64,000 nt of DNA, taken from the NCBI RefSeq assembly GCF_013155295.1, contig NZ_JABJXT010000003.1:62001-126000 (forward strand), read 5' to 3'. Positions 26,864 through 34,992 of this stretch are shown here, one piece after another. The number at the start of each line of letters is the position of its first letter. Within the stretch, counting starts at the first letter, position 1. The DNA is from Pseudogemmobacter hezensis (GTDB lineage Bacteria > Pseudomonadota > Alphaproteobacteria > Rhodobacterales > Rhodobacteraceae). The position numbers and the translations under genes are program-made. The notes below the pieces were generated by a model. The model searched no databases and was not told the DNA's origin. It was given only the letters and a program-made list of their open reading frames with translations.

Positions 26864-27892
26864 ATGGCGCGAGCAAGCGGAAAAGACGGTCGCAAGGTCG
26901 ATATTGGCGCGGCCCCACTGGCCGAATTGTGGCGCGGGGGCGTGCTGGAAAGCACCCATCTGGGCCATGTGGTCATCTGTGACAGCAAGGGAATTATCGA
27001 GGCCTGGGGCAATCCCTCGGCGGTGATCTTCCCGCGATCATCGTGCAAGATGATCCAGGCGCTGCCGCTGATCGAAAGCGGCGCGGCGGCGTCCCATGGG
27101 CTTGGAAGCCAGCATCTGGCGCTGGCCTGTGCCAGCCATGAAGGGGCGCATCTGCATGTCGAAAAGACCGGGCGCTGGCTGGCCGATCTGGGGCTGAATG
27201 AGGCCGATCTGCGCTGCGGCGCCCATGAGCCTGCCGATAAGATTGAGCGTAACAGGCTGATCAAAAACGACGAATCCCCATGCCAGCTGCATAACAACTG
27301 CTCTGGCAAGCATTGCGGTTTTCTGACCGTGGTCCGGCATCAGGGCTGGGGGCCAGAGTATCACGAGATCGACCATCCCCTGCAGCAGGCCATCCGCCAG
27401 GCCACCGAAGAGCTGGCGGGTGAAGAGATTTCCGGCTGGGGGATCGACGGCTGCTCGGCCCCGAATTTCGCCATCAGCCTTGAGGGGCTGGGCCGTGCGA
27501 TGGCGGCTTTCGCCACCGCGCATGAGGGGCAGGGCCTGCGGGCCGAGGCGATGGTCGCCCTGCGCCAGGCGATGATGGCGCATCCCGATCTGGTTGCGGG
27601 CGAGGGCCGTGCCTGCACCGGGCTGATGCGGGCTGCGGGCGGGCGGGCTGCGGTGAAAACCGGGGCCGAGGGCGTCTTTATCGGCATCCTGCCCGAGCGT
27701 GGCATTGGCGTGGCGCTGAAGGCGGTTGATGGCAACCACCGCGCCTCTGAGGCGGCGATTGCTGCGATCCTGGTGCGTCTGGGTATAGTTGAGGCCGGAG
27801 ATCCGCAGGTGATGCGCTGGCTTAATCCGGTGCAGAAGAACTGGCGCGGCCTGGTCACCGGCGAGGTGCGGGCGGCCCCCGGCCTGATGTGA
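26864..27892 (+). CDS. Asparaginase (Asparaginase_II / Rhizobium-type)
   Basis: 342 aa from the ATG at 26864; a GTG at 26852 would add only four residues. It belongs to the Rhizobium etli-type asparaginases, unrelated to E. coli AnsA/AnsB. Family matches are ESTHLGHVVICDSKG, FPRSSCKMIQALPLIESGAA (a Ser-x-x-Lys pair), NNCSGKHCGFL with conserved cysteines, and DGCSAPNFAISL. It hydrolyses L-asparagine to aspartate and ammonia in the cytoplasm. GAGGGA precedes the ATG. The stop sits within a short TGTRACG repeat cluster (see findings). Confidence 0.9.
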   Translation: MARASGKDGRKVDIGAAPLAELWRGGVLESTHLGHVVICDSKGIIEAWGNPSAVIFPRSSCKMIQALPLIESGAAASHGLGSQHLALACASHEGAHLHVEKTGRWLADLGLNEADLRCGAHEPADKIERNRLIKNDESPCQLHNNCSGKHCGFLTVVRHQGWGPEYHEIDHPLQQAIRQATEELAGEEISGWGIDGCSAPNFAISLEGLGRAMAAFATAHEGQGLRAEAMVALRQAMMAHPDLVAGEGRACTGLMRAAGGRAAVKTGAEGVFIGILPERGIGVALKAVDGNHRASEAAIAAILVRLGIVEAGDPQVMRWLNPVQKNWRGLVTGEVRAAPGLM

Positions 27893-27960
27893 CGGCAGAT
27901 GTAACGCAGGTGTGACGCGTAACGCTTGATTTGGGGGCGCTGCGGGGGCAGACTGAATCC

Positions 27961-28305
27961 ATGAACATGGAAGCCCCCCTTCCCTTTCCGCCGCATCAGG
28001 GTGATGGCGGGATGGTCGCCTTTCAGCGGCAGGAATTGTCAGTGATCCTGCGCCTTTACGGGATGATGGTCGCTGCAGGTGAGTGGCGCGATTATGGCAT
28101 CTCACATGGGCGAGAGGTTGCGGTTTTCTCGATCTTCCGGCGCAGCGCTGAGAACCCGCTTTACCGGATTGAAAAGCGCCCGAAGCTGCGGATGAAGCAG
28201 GGGATCTATGCCGTGCTTGGCGAAAATGGCCAGGTGCTGCGCCGTGGCCATGAGCTGGCGCCGGTGCTGCGGGTGCTGGAGCGCAAGCTGATCCGCCCCG
28301 TCTGA
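27961..28305 (+). CDS. DUF2794 protein
   Basis: 114 aa from the ATG at 27961 (MNMEAPLPF). The compact domain has the pattern FQRQELSVILRLYGMMVAAGEWRDYGI, EVAVFSIFRRSAENPLYRIEKRP, then QGIYAVLGENGQVLRRGHEL. This is the DUF2794 family, almost restricted to Alphaproteobacteria and of unknown function. It is soluble, without a signal peptide. The last codons (Ile-Arg-Pro-Val-stop) form the first unit of a 14-base tandem array that extends to 28360. Confidence 0.88.
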   Translation: MNMEAPLPFPPHQGDGGMVAFQRQELSVILRLYGMMVAAGEWRDYGISHGREVAVFSIFRRSAENPLYRIEKRPKLRMKQGIYAVLGENGQVLRRGHELAPVLRVLERKLIRPV

Positions 28306-28366
28306 TCCGCCCCGTCTGATCCGCCCCGTCTGATCCACCCCGTCTGATCCACCCCGTCTGATCCGC
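28291..28366. repeat. 14-base tandem array at the 3' end of the DUF2794 gene
   Basis: Five contiguous 14-base units, ATCCGCCCCGTCTG (28291, 28305, 28319) then ATCCACCCCGTCTG (28333, 28347), plus a partial ATCCGC at 28361-28366. Unit 1 is coding and contains the start of the TGA stop. The array nearly fills the 74-base spacer between the convergent DUF2794 and NlpC/P60 genes. Confidence 0.95.
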
Positions 28367-28379
28367 TTACCCTGTGGCG

Positions 28380-29219
28380 TTATAAAGCCAGCGAAACCGC
28401 GTCAGGGCGTCGTCTTGCGATGATCTCGCCGCCATAATGGGTGCTGATGCGCTGCGTTGCGGCAGCGAGCGGCTCATAGGCGACGGACATCGTATAGCCA
28501 TTCGCATGGATCAGCCGCTCTGGGCTGGTCATCAGGGCGACATGGCCGCGCCAGAACAAAAGATCGCCGCGTTGGGGGGCGGTGCCCGGCGCAAGCTCGG
28601 TGCCTAAGCTTTGTTGCAGGTCACTGTCGCCCGGGCAGGCCAGCCCCGCTGCATGAAAAGCCAGCTGGACGAGGCCAGAGCAATCGACCCCTGCGGCCGA
28701 GTTCCCGCCCCAGAGATAGGGCGCGTGCAACAGGCTTTCGGCGACGGCGACCGGGTCGGGCGCATGGTCCCCGCAGGCCGCCAGATGCGATTTGGGGATG
28801 AAACCCTCAGGCGTTTCCGCCCATGAGCCACTTTCGCCAATCACCCGAACCCGGGCATTCAGGAAAAGGGCCATTTTGGGCGGGGCCTGGACGCGCGGCT
28901 CTGGGTAAAGATGGGTGGCCGGGCTGATCACGCGATGGTCTGGCTGTTCTGATGCGCCCAGATCGGTTGCGCTGACCCAGCCGCAATAGCCATCTTTTTC
29001 AGCCATGACAAAGGTATAGCCGTCGCGCCGGTCGATGATGGTGACCGCATCACCATAGATTAGCTGGCGGTCGATCGCGCCCTGGGGCGCTGACAGCAGC
29101 GCGGTCAGGGATGCGGTGACCCGCGCGGGCTCGCCCTCGGTCAGGGGGGTATCTGCCAGAATGCTGCGCAGCGAAATATGGCCGATGCGGCCGGAAAACG
29201 GGGTCAGGCGGCGGTCCAA
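28380..29219 (-). CDS. NlpC/P60 (C40) cell-wall hydrolase with SH3-like N-terminus
   Basis: 279 aa. Residues about 40-145 contain SH3-like repeats (GDAVTIIDRRDGYTFVMAEKDGYCGWV; ARVRVIGESGSWAETPEGFIP). The catalytic NlpC/P60 domain follows with Cys180 (GVDCSGLVQ), His226 (RGHVALM) and His238. It cleaves D-glutamyl-diamino acid bonds in murein peptides. No signal peptide is visible, so it may act on recycled muropeptides in the cytoplasm, which fits its coupling to an M17 aminopeptidase. Start is TTG at 29219, one base after the aminopeptidase stop, implying translational coupling. Confidence 0.88.
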   Translation of the reverse strand: MDRRLTPFSGRIGHISLRSILADTPLTEGEPARVTASLTALLSAPQGAIDRQLIYGDAVTIIDRRDGYTFVMAEKDGYCGWVSATDLGASEQPDHRVISPATHLYPEPRVQAPPKMALFLNARVRVIGESGSWAETPEGFIPKSHLAACGDHAPDPVAVAESLLHAPYLWGGNSAAGVDCSGLVQLAFHAAGLACPGDSDLQQSLGTELAPGTAPQRGDLLFWRGHVALMTSPERLIHANGYTMSVAYEPLAAATQRISTHYGGEIIARRRPDAVSLAL

Positions 29220-29220
29220 T

Positions 29221-30633
29221 TCACAGCCCCAGCATATCTGGCAGCGCGTTCAGGATCGCCCGCGCCCCCTGGCCTGCGCCGCCTTTGGGGCGGGCCGGGG
29301 CGTCGGTGGGCGTGTGACCGTAAATGTCGAAATGCATATAGCGCGGGTGATCGGCGAAGCGGCGCAGGAAAAGGGCTGCGGTAATCGCGCCCGCAAAGCC
29401 AAAGCCGGGCGCATTGTCGAGATCGGCGATGCCCGGCTCGATCACTGGCTCATAGGGGGTGTGGAAGGGCATACGCCAGACCGGATCGAAGCCGGATTTC
29501 GCGCCCCGCTCCAGCGCAAGGGCGGTGGCGTCGTCCTGGGCCCAATAGGGCGCAAGGTCGGGGCCGACCGCGATTCGGGCCGCGCCCGTCAGCGTGGCCA
29601 TAGAGATCAGCAGGTCGGTCTCTTCCTCGGTTGCCAGGGCCAGCGCATCGGCCAGCACAAGGCGGCCCTCAGCGTCGGTATCATTGATTTCGACCGTCAG
29701 CCCCTTGCGGCTGGTGACGATATCCTTTGGCTTCTGGGCATTGCCTGCGATCACATTCTCAACCGCCGGAACCAGCAGGCGCAGCCGGATCGGCAGGTTC
29801 AGCGCCATGATCATCTTGGCAAGGCCCATGGTCGTGGCGGCCCCGCCCATGTCTTTCTTCATCAAAAGCATGCCGTTGGCGGGTTTGATGTCCAGCCCGC
29901 CGGTGTCGAAACAGACGCCCTTTCCCACCAGTGTCAGACGCGGGCCCTGATTGCCCCAGTGCAGATCCAGCAGGCGCGGAGCGCGGGGGCTGGCCTGGCC
30001 AACCGCATGAATCAGCGGAAAATTCTGGCTGATCAGATCCTCGCCGGTGATGACCTTCACATGGGCGCCATGGGCTGCGGCCAGCTCGCGGAAGGCGGCT
30101 TCCAGCTGATCGGGCCCCATGTCGCGGGCGGGCGTGTTGATCAGGTCGCGGGTCAGACATTCGCCAGCAACCATCGCCTCGATCCGGGGGGCGTCGATAT
30201 TCGCCGGGGCCTTCAGCCGGGCCGGATCGGCGGGCTTTTTGCCCGGGCGATAGCGGTCAAACCGATAGGCGGCCAGCAGCCAGGCCAGGGCGGCCTCTGC
30301 CGCCAGATCATCGGGCAGTTCGGTTGCGAAATGCCAGACCGTGCCCTCGGGCAGGGCGCTGGCCGCGCGGGCGAGGCCAAAGCGCTGGCGCTGGCGCGAT
30401 TTTGCGCTGCCAAGCCCGGCCACCGCGCCAGAAATGCCGCCCGGCCCGGGCAGCAGCCGCAAAGCGCCAAGGCTGGCGTCGAAACCGCTGGCCTGCAGCC
30501 AGGCGCTGTGGCTGGCTCCGGCCCCTTGCAGGAAAGCGGCCAGCTCATCCTCGGCGATGATGTAAAGCGGAAGCGAGGCGGCATCAGCCCCCGCAAAGCG
30601 CGGCGGGATGGCAGAGGTCTGGGCAACTGGCAT
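29221..30633 (-). CDS. Leucyl aminopeptidase family (M17) metallopeptidase
   Basis: 470 aa from the ATG at 30633 (MPVAQTS). A TTG start at 30693 is possible but would add an unlike N-terminus. The catalytic M17 domain has NTPARDMGP, VGKGVCFDTGGLDIKP, the KKDMGGAA segment and the metal-binding NDTDAEGRLVLADAL. The DTGGLDIKP and NDTDAEGR forms mark the PepB-like subgroup. It removes N-terminal residues from peptides using two divalent metals in the cytoplasm. It is transcribed ahead of the NlpC/P60 gene with a single base between them, suggesting joint murein-peptide recycling. Confidence 0.92.
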   Translation of the reverse strand: MPVAQTSAIPPRFAGADAASLPLYIIAEDELAAFLQGAGASHSAWLQASGFDASLGALRLLPGPGGISGAVAGLGSAKSRQRQRFGLARAASALPEGTVWHFATELPDDLAAEAALAWLLAAYRFDRYRPGKKPADPARLKAPANIDAPRIEAMVAGECLTRDLINTPARDMGPDQLEAAFRELAAAHGAHVKVITGEDLISQNFPLIHAVGQASPRAPRLLDLHWGNQGPRLTLVGKGVCFDTGGLDIKPANGMLLMKKDMGGAATTMGLAKMIMALNLPIRLRLLVPAVENVIAGNAQKPKDIVTSRKGLTVEINDTDAEGRLVLADALALATEEETDLLISMATLTGAARIAVGPDLAPYWAQDDATALALERGAKSGFDPVWRMPFHTPYEPVIEPGIADLDNAPGFGFAGAITAALFLRRFADHPRYMHFDIYGHTPTDAPARPKGGAGQGARAILNALPDMLGL

Positions 30634-30770
30634 TTTGGCATCCGGTCTTGCCGCCCGCTTTGACAGCATTGGCGCGGCGGTGATTTTCGCCAAGACTGGC
30701 GCAGCCAGCCCGCCGCCGCAAGCGGGCTTTGCCGCCCGTTGCCAGATGTGACCGGGCCGCCAGCGGCGGC

Positions 30771-31151
30771 TCAGATACTTTGATCGGCGAAATCGCTTTG
30801 CGCGTTCAGCGCCCGCCCCGCGATCCGCAAAATCCTGGCCCAGATCGCCGCAAAAGCGGTGCCGTCACCGCGCTGCAGGCAGCACCGCGCATCTGCCGCC
30901 GCATCGGCCAGGCTGGTCAGGCCCAGATTGCTGGCCATCGAGCGCAGCTTGTGCAGCTGACGCTCGGCCGAGGCCAGATCATGCAGCCGGATCCGCCCCG
31001 CCAGACTGGCCAGCGCCAGGGACAGCTCGCCCAGGGCGCGGCTGACCATCTGATCCGCCGCCGCCGTTCCCAGATTGCGATAGATCGAGGCGATCACCTC
31101 TCCATCGTGCAAAAGCCGCTCTTGCGGTTGCAGCGTAACAACTATTCCCAT
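30771..31151 (-). CDS. Stand-alone histidine phosphotransfer (Hpt) domain protein
   Basis: 126 aa from the ATG at 31151, seven bases after AGGGG; an ATG at 31157 is too close to it. It is an all-helical protein with the Hpt signature at His67 (LHKLRSMASNLG), matching the HxLKG(S/A)x(x)xG pattern, and a second helix (LTSLADAAADARCCLQRGD). Such proteins relay phosphate between a receiver domain and another regulator. No kinase or response regulator is adjacent, so the partners are elsewhere. It is divergent from carbonic anhydrase. Confidence 0.72.
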   Translation of the reverse strand: MGIVVTLQPQERLLHDGEVIASIYRNLGTAAADQMVSRALGELSLALASLAGRIRLHDLASAERQLHKLRSMASNLGLTSLADAAADARCCLQRGDGTAFAAIWARILRIAGRALNAQSDFADQSI

Positions 31152-31394
31152 CTTCATACCCCTGGCCCCACCAGGCCAAGCCCCACAATCCGCCGCAAGA
31201 GCTGCAGGTGCCCCCGGGGGTTCCCCCTTCCGGATGGCAAAAGCCCTGCAAATCCCACGACGTATTCCCATTACCCGGGGGTGATCATGGGGCCGCATCC
31301 TTTCGATTTTACTAAGCCGGATCGGGGCAGGTCGATTTTGCCACTCGCAATTTCTGCAAATGCTAAGTAACCAGAGCCAACAAGGAGCAAGCCC

Positions 31395-32042
31395 ATGATC
31401 AAGGCCCGCATATTGCCGCAATACCTTGTCCAGCGCTTTCACGGCTGGCGTGCGACGAGCTATCAGAACAACCGTGCATGGTATCGCCGTCTGGCAGAAA
31501 GCGGTCAGCATCCGCGTGCCATGGTGATTTCCTGCTGCGATTCGCGCGTGCATGTGACCTCGATCTTCGGGGCTGACGAGGGCGAGTTCTTCATTCACCG
31601 CAATATCGCGGGTCTTGTGCCGCCCTATACCAGTGATGGCGGTACGCATGGCACCTCGGCGGCGCTGGAATATGCGGTGACCGCGCTGAAAGTGGCCCAT
31701 ATCCTGGTGGTCGGCCATTCGAACTGCGGTGGCGTCAAGGGCTGCCATGACATGTGCACCGGCCATGCGCCCGAGCTGGAAGAGAAAACGAGCTTTGTTG
31801 GCCGCTGGATGGATATTCTGCGCCCGGGCTTTGAAAAGGTCTCGCATCTGCCGAAGGATGTGATCCTGCCTGCGCTGGAAAAAGAGGCGGTTCTGACCAG
31901 CCTTGAAAACCTGATGACCTTTCCCTTCGTGCGCGATGCGGTCGAAAATGACCTGCTGACGCTGCACGGGATGTGGAACAATACCGGCGAGGGCGAGCTG
32001 GAGCAGTATGACCCCGATCGCGGGGCGTTCATTCCGGTCTGA
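31395..32042 (+). CDS. Beta-carbonic anhydrase
   Basis: 215 aa zinc enzyme interconverting CO2 and bicarbonate. Zinc ligands are Cys48 (CDSR, with the Asp49-Arg51 dyad), His108 and Cys111 (HSNCGG). ADEGEFFIHRNIAGLVPPY and HGTSAALEYAV match the bacterial beta-class. No signal peptide, so cytoplasmic. AAGGAGCAAGCCC precedes the ATG. It is convergent with the UbiH-family gene, and the 93-base spacer between them is a 15-base-period array. Confidence 0.95.
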   Translation: MIKARILPQYLVQRFHGWRATSYQNNRAWYRRLAESGQHPRAMVISCCDSRVHVTSIFGADEGEFFIHRNIAGLVPPYTSDGGTHGTSAALEYAVTALKVAHILVVGHSNCGGVKGCHDMCTGHAPELEEKTSFVGRWMDILRPGFEKVSHLPKDVILPALEKEAVLTSLENLMTFPFVRDAVENDLLTLHGMWNNTGEGELEQYDPDRGAFIPV

Positions 32043-32048
32043 TCTGTG

Positions 32049-32138
32049 GGCAGGCGGCTGTCATGCTGCCTGCTGCCAGGCAGTATGTCGTCGGGCAGTA
32101 TGTCGTCAGACGGCGGCCTGTCAGACGGCAGGCTGTCA
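32049..32138. repeat. 15-base-period degenerate array filling the spacer between carbonic anhydrase and the UbiH-family gene
   Basis: Six consecutive 15-base units begin at 32049, 32064, 32079, 32094, 32109 and 32124. The units at 32079 and 32094 are identical over 14 bases (GGCAGTATGTCGTC). Those at 32109 and 32124 share GACGGC and CTGTCA. Four of the six end in TCA, which is TGA on the minus strand. The last unit (32124-32138) contains the actual stop codon of the minus-strand gene. Confidence 0.85.
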
Positions 32139-33374
32139 GACGGGCCGCCCGCTCAGCAATTTCGGCAGCTCTCCGGTCAGGCCTGCGGCCTGGCGGATAA
32201 AGCGGCGGCGCAGGCCGGGGGTGGCATTGACCAGCCCCATGCCCAGATCGCGCCCCAGACGCAGCAGCGGATTGTCGTTTGAGAACAGGCGGGTAACCCC
32301 GTCCATCCCAAGCGCAAGCAGCGTTGAATCAAACCGCCGCCAGCGCTGATATTCCTCAAGCGGCACGCCGCTGCCGATATCCTCGCCACGCCTGCGGGCA
32401 AGGATCAGCACCTCGGCCAGTGCCGCCACATCGCGCAGCCCAAGGTTCAGCCCCTGGCCCGCCACCGGATGCACGCCATGCGCGGCATCGCCCACCAGGG
32501 CCACCCGGTCAGAGACGAAATGCTCGGCCAGCGACAGCGACAGCGGATAGGTGAAACGCGCCCCCGCCAGCTGAATCTCGCCCAGGAAATCGCCAAAGCG
32601 CGGGCGCAAAGCGGTCAGGAAATCATCGTCGCTCAGCGCGGCAATCTTCGCGGCAAGGCTGCTTTCCTCGCTCCAGACGATTGAGGAATGGTATCCGCCC
32701 GCCAGCGGCAGGATCGCAAGCGGCCCGCCTGGCATGAAAAACTGCTGGGCGCAGCCCTCGTGGTGGATTTGGTGATGGACGGCGGTGACCAGCGCGGTCT
32801 GCCCATAGCCCGCCGCCTGCCGCCGGATGCCCGCCCGCAAAGCCACGCCCGAGCCGCGCCCGTCACAGCCAACCAGCAGGCTGGCCGTCAGCGCTTCGCC
32901 GGAGGCAAGCGTAACCGAGGCCCCGGCTGGCCCGATCTGCTGATCGGTGACCGCCTGGCCGGAAATCAGCGTGATGCCGGGGGTCTCATTCATGGCCTGC
33001 AGGAAGGCGGCGTAAAGATAGCGGTCCTCGAGCATAAAGCCCATCGGACCCTCTTCGATCTCATCGGCGTCAAAGGTCAGGAAGAAAGGGGCAGGGCCCT
33101 GGCCCGGGCGCCCGTCACTGGCCTTGATCTGGTGGATCGGCTGCGATTTCGCGCCGACCTGATCCCAGATGCCGATGGCCGACAAAAGCCGCTTTGACGC
33201 GATGGAAAGCGCATAGGCGCGGCCGTCAAACCCGGCCTCGGCCCGCGCAGGCGCAGGGCGCTGATCGACCACGGTGACCGACAGCCCGCCCTGGGCCAGC
33301 GCCAGTGCAAGCGCGGGGCCGTTCAGCCCGCCGCCCGCAATCACCACATCGCTTTGATGGTTCCGTTTTGACAT
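32136..33374 (-). CDS. UbiH/UbiF/COQ6-family FAD-dependent hydroxylase
   Basis: 412 aa class A flavoprotein monooxygenase for ring hydroxylation in ubiquinone synthesis. Motifs are GGGLNGPALALALAQGG (FAD Rossmann, about 14-30), the DGRAYALS segment near 50, CDGRGSGV (the DG motif) and the second FAD site GDAAHGVHPVAGQGLNLGLRD (about 292-312). Sequence alone does not tell whether it is the C5, C1 or C6 hydroxylase; alphaproteobacteria often have broad-specificity versions. The minus-strand ATG is at 33374, divergent from the amidase. ubiG of the same pathway is at the left end of the window. Confidence 0.9.
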   Translation of the reverse strand: MSKRNHQSDVVIAGGGLNGPALALALAQGGLSVTVVDQRPAPARAEAGFDGRAYALSIASKRLLSAIGIWDQVGAKSQPIHQIKASDGRPGQGPAPFFLTFDADEIEEGPMGFMLEDRYLYAAFLQAMNETPGITLISGQAVTDQQIGPAGASVTLASGEALTASLLVGCDGRGSGVALRAGIRRQAAGYGQTALVTAVHHQIHHEGCAQQFFMPGGPLAILPLAGGYHSSIVWSEESSLAAKIAALSDDDFLTALRPRFGDFLGEIQLAGARFTYPLSLSLAEHFVSDRVALVGDAAHGVHPVAGQGLNLGLRDVAALAEVLILARRRGEDIGSGVPLEEYQRWRRFDSTLLALGMDGVTRLFSNDNPLLRLGRDLGMGLVNATPGLRRRFIRQAAGLTGELPKLLSGRPV

Positions 33375-33503
33375 ATGCCATGGCTAGTCCTGCGGGGCGG
33401 CTTTGTCCATGTTGCTTTGTTGCCGCTGTGATCTGTCTGCCATTGTCGGCGCATCAACATGCCGCTAGCGTCTGCGCAAATGCGAACAGGAGGCGCGGCG
33501 GGC

Positions 33504-34835
33504 ATGAGCGGTATCTGGTTCAATATGACAGCGGCAGAGCTGGGGCGCGGGATCGGCGAGGGCCGGATCAACCCCGTCAGCCTGGCTGAGGCCTTTCTGG
33601 ATCAGATCGCAAAGCACCCGCAATCGGGCCGCATCTATGCCCGCGCCAGCGAGGCCCGCGCCCGGGCCGAGGCCGCCGCCGCCGCGGAACGCGCCCGCAC
33701 CGGCTTTCGCAAAGGGCCGCTCGATGGGGTGCCGATCAGCTGGAAAGACAATTTCGACAGCGCGGGCATCGCCACCGAGGCCGGCTCGGCGCTGCTGCGC
33801 GGGCGCACCCCGGATCGTGACGCCGAAGCGCTTGAAATGGCGACGCTTTCTGGCCTGGTTTGCCTGGGTAAAACCCATATGTCAGAGCTGGCCTTCTCGG
33901 GCCTTGGGCTGAACCCGGTGACCGCGACGCCGCCCTGTCTGAATGACGAGCGGGCGGTTCCAGGGGGGTCATCCTCGGGGGCGGCGGCCTCGGTGGCCTT
34001 TGGTCTGGCCCCGGCGGCGATTGGATCGGATACCGGGGGATCGGTTCGGATCCCGGCGGCCTGGAATGATCTGGTCGGGCTGAAAACCACGCTGGGGCGG
34101 GTGTCTGCGCGGGGTGTGCTGCCGCTGTGCGAGCGGTTTGACACCGTCGGCCCGCTGGCACGTTCGGTTGAGGATTGTGCGCTGCTGCTGGCCGCGCTTG
34201 AGGGGCGCCGTGCCCCCGATCTGACCGGGTCAACGGTTGCGGGCATGCGCTTTGCGGTGCTGGAAACGGTGGCGCTGGATGATGTGCGCGAGGCCCCGCT
34301 GAAGGGCTTTGAGGACGGGCTGAAATCGCTGACCCGCGCCCGCGCCCGGGTCGAGCGCGTCGCTTTGCCAGAGCTGAAAGAGGCGATGACGCTGTCTGGC
34401 GTGCTTTTCACCGCCGAGGCCTGGGGCATCTGGCGCGACACCATCGAGGCCGCGCCCGATCGGATGTTCGCGCCGATCCTTGAGCGGTTCCGCTCTGGCG
34501 CGGCGATATCGGCGGCGGATTACGTCGCGGCCTGGCGGCGGCTGGAGGAGATCCGCGCGATCTGGCGTGATCGGATGGCGGGCTATGACGCGGTGCTGAC
34601 CCCCACCGCGCCGATCCTGCCGCCTGATGCCGAACGGCTGATGACGGACAACGCCTATTACGTGCAGGAAAACCTGCTGGCGCTGCGCAACACCAGGATC
34701 GGCAATCTGATGGGGCTGCCCGCGCTTAGCCTGCGCAGCTCGCAACCCTCTTGCGGCATTCAGTTTCTGGGTGCGGCAATGGGCGAAGAGCGGCTTTTGC
34801 GGGTGGGGGCTGCGGCTGAACGGGCGCTTGGATAG
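33504..34835 (+). CDS. Amidase signature family enzyme
   Basis: 443 aa from the ATG at 33504, with CAGGAGG at 33488-33493. The frame is open back to 33459 but that part is outside the family. The Ser-cisSer-Lys triad is complete: Lys81 (SWKDNFD), Ser156 (PGGSSSG) and Ser180 (GSDTGGSVRIPA). Relatives include GatA and many aliphatic or aryl amidases. The shorter length, the lack of adjacent gatB/gatC and family divergence make GatA unlikely. Cytoplasmic; substrate unknown. Confidence 0.88.
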   Translation: MSGIWFNMTAAELGRGIGEGRINPVSLAEAFLDQIAKHPQSGRIYARASEARARAEAAAAAERARTGFRKGPLDGVPISWKDNFDSAGIATEAGSALLRGRTPDRDAEALEMATLSGLVCLGKTHMSELAFSGLGLNPVTATPPCLNDERAVPGGSSSGAAASVAFGLAPAAIGSDTGGSVRIPAAWNDLVGLKTTLGRVSARGVLPLCERFDTVGPLARSVEDCALLLAALEGRRAPDLTGSTVAGMRFAVLETVALDDVREAPLKGFEDGLKSLTRARARVERVALPELKEAMTLSGVLFTAEAWGIWRDTIEAAPDRMFAPILERFRSGAAISAADYVAAWRRLEEIRAIWRDRMAGYDAVLTPTAPILPPDAERLMTDNAYYVQENLLALRNTRIGNLMGLPALSLRSSQPSCGIQFLGAAMGEERLLRVGAAAERALG

Positions 34836-34992
34836 GCGCGTTATTGCCCGCCTGTAACAGCGCGGGGCATAAAAGCCACAATCCATGGGCCTAACCCCCT
34901 GGGGATGGGTGATAAATTCTGGACCACCGCAGGATAGGGCGTTATGCTGGTTTCTTAACGGGGCGATCAACGACCCCGGGACTGAGGCAGAT

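Noticed and set aside
28291-28366. CRISPR array
   Set aside because: Units are 14 bases and directly adjacent with no spacers; no cas genes.
33504-34835. GatA, glutamyl-tRNA(Gln) amidotransferase subunit
   Set aside because: The amidase triad is shared, but gatB/gatC are absent nearby and the sequence outside the signature is not GatA-like.
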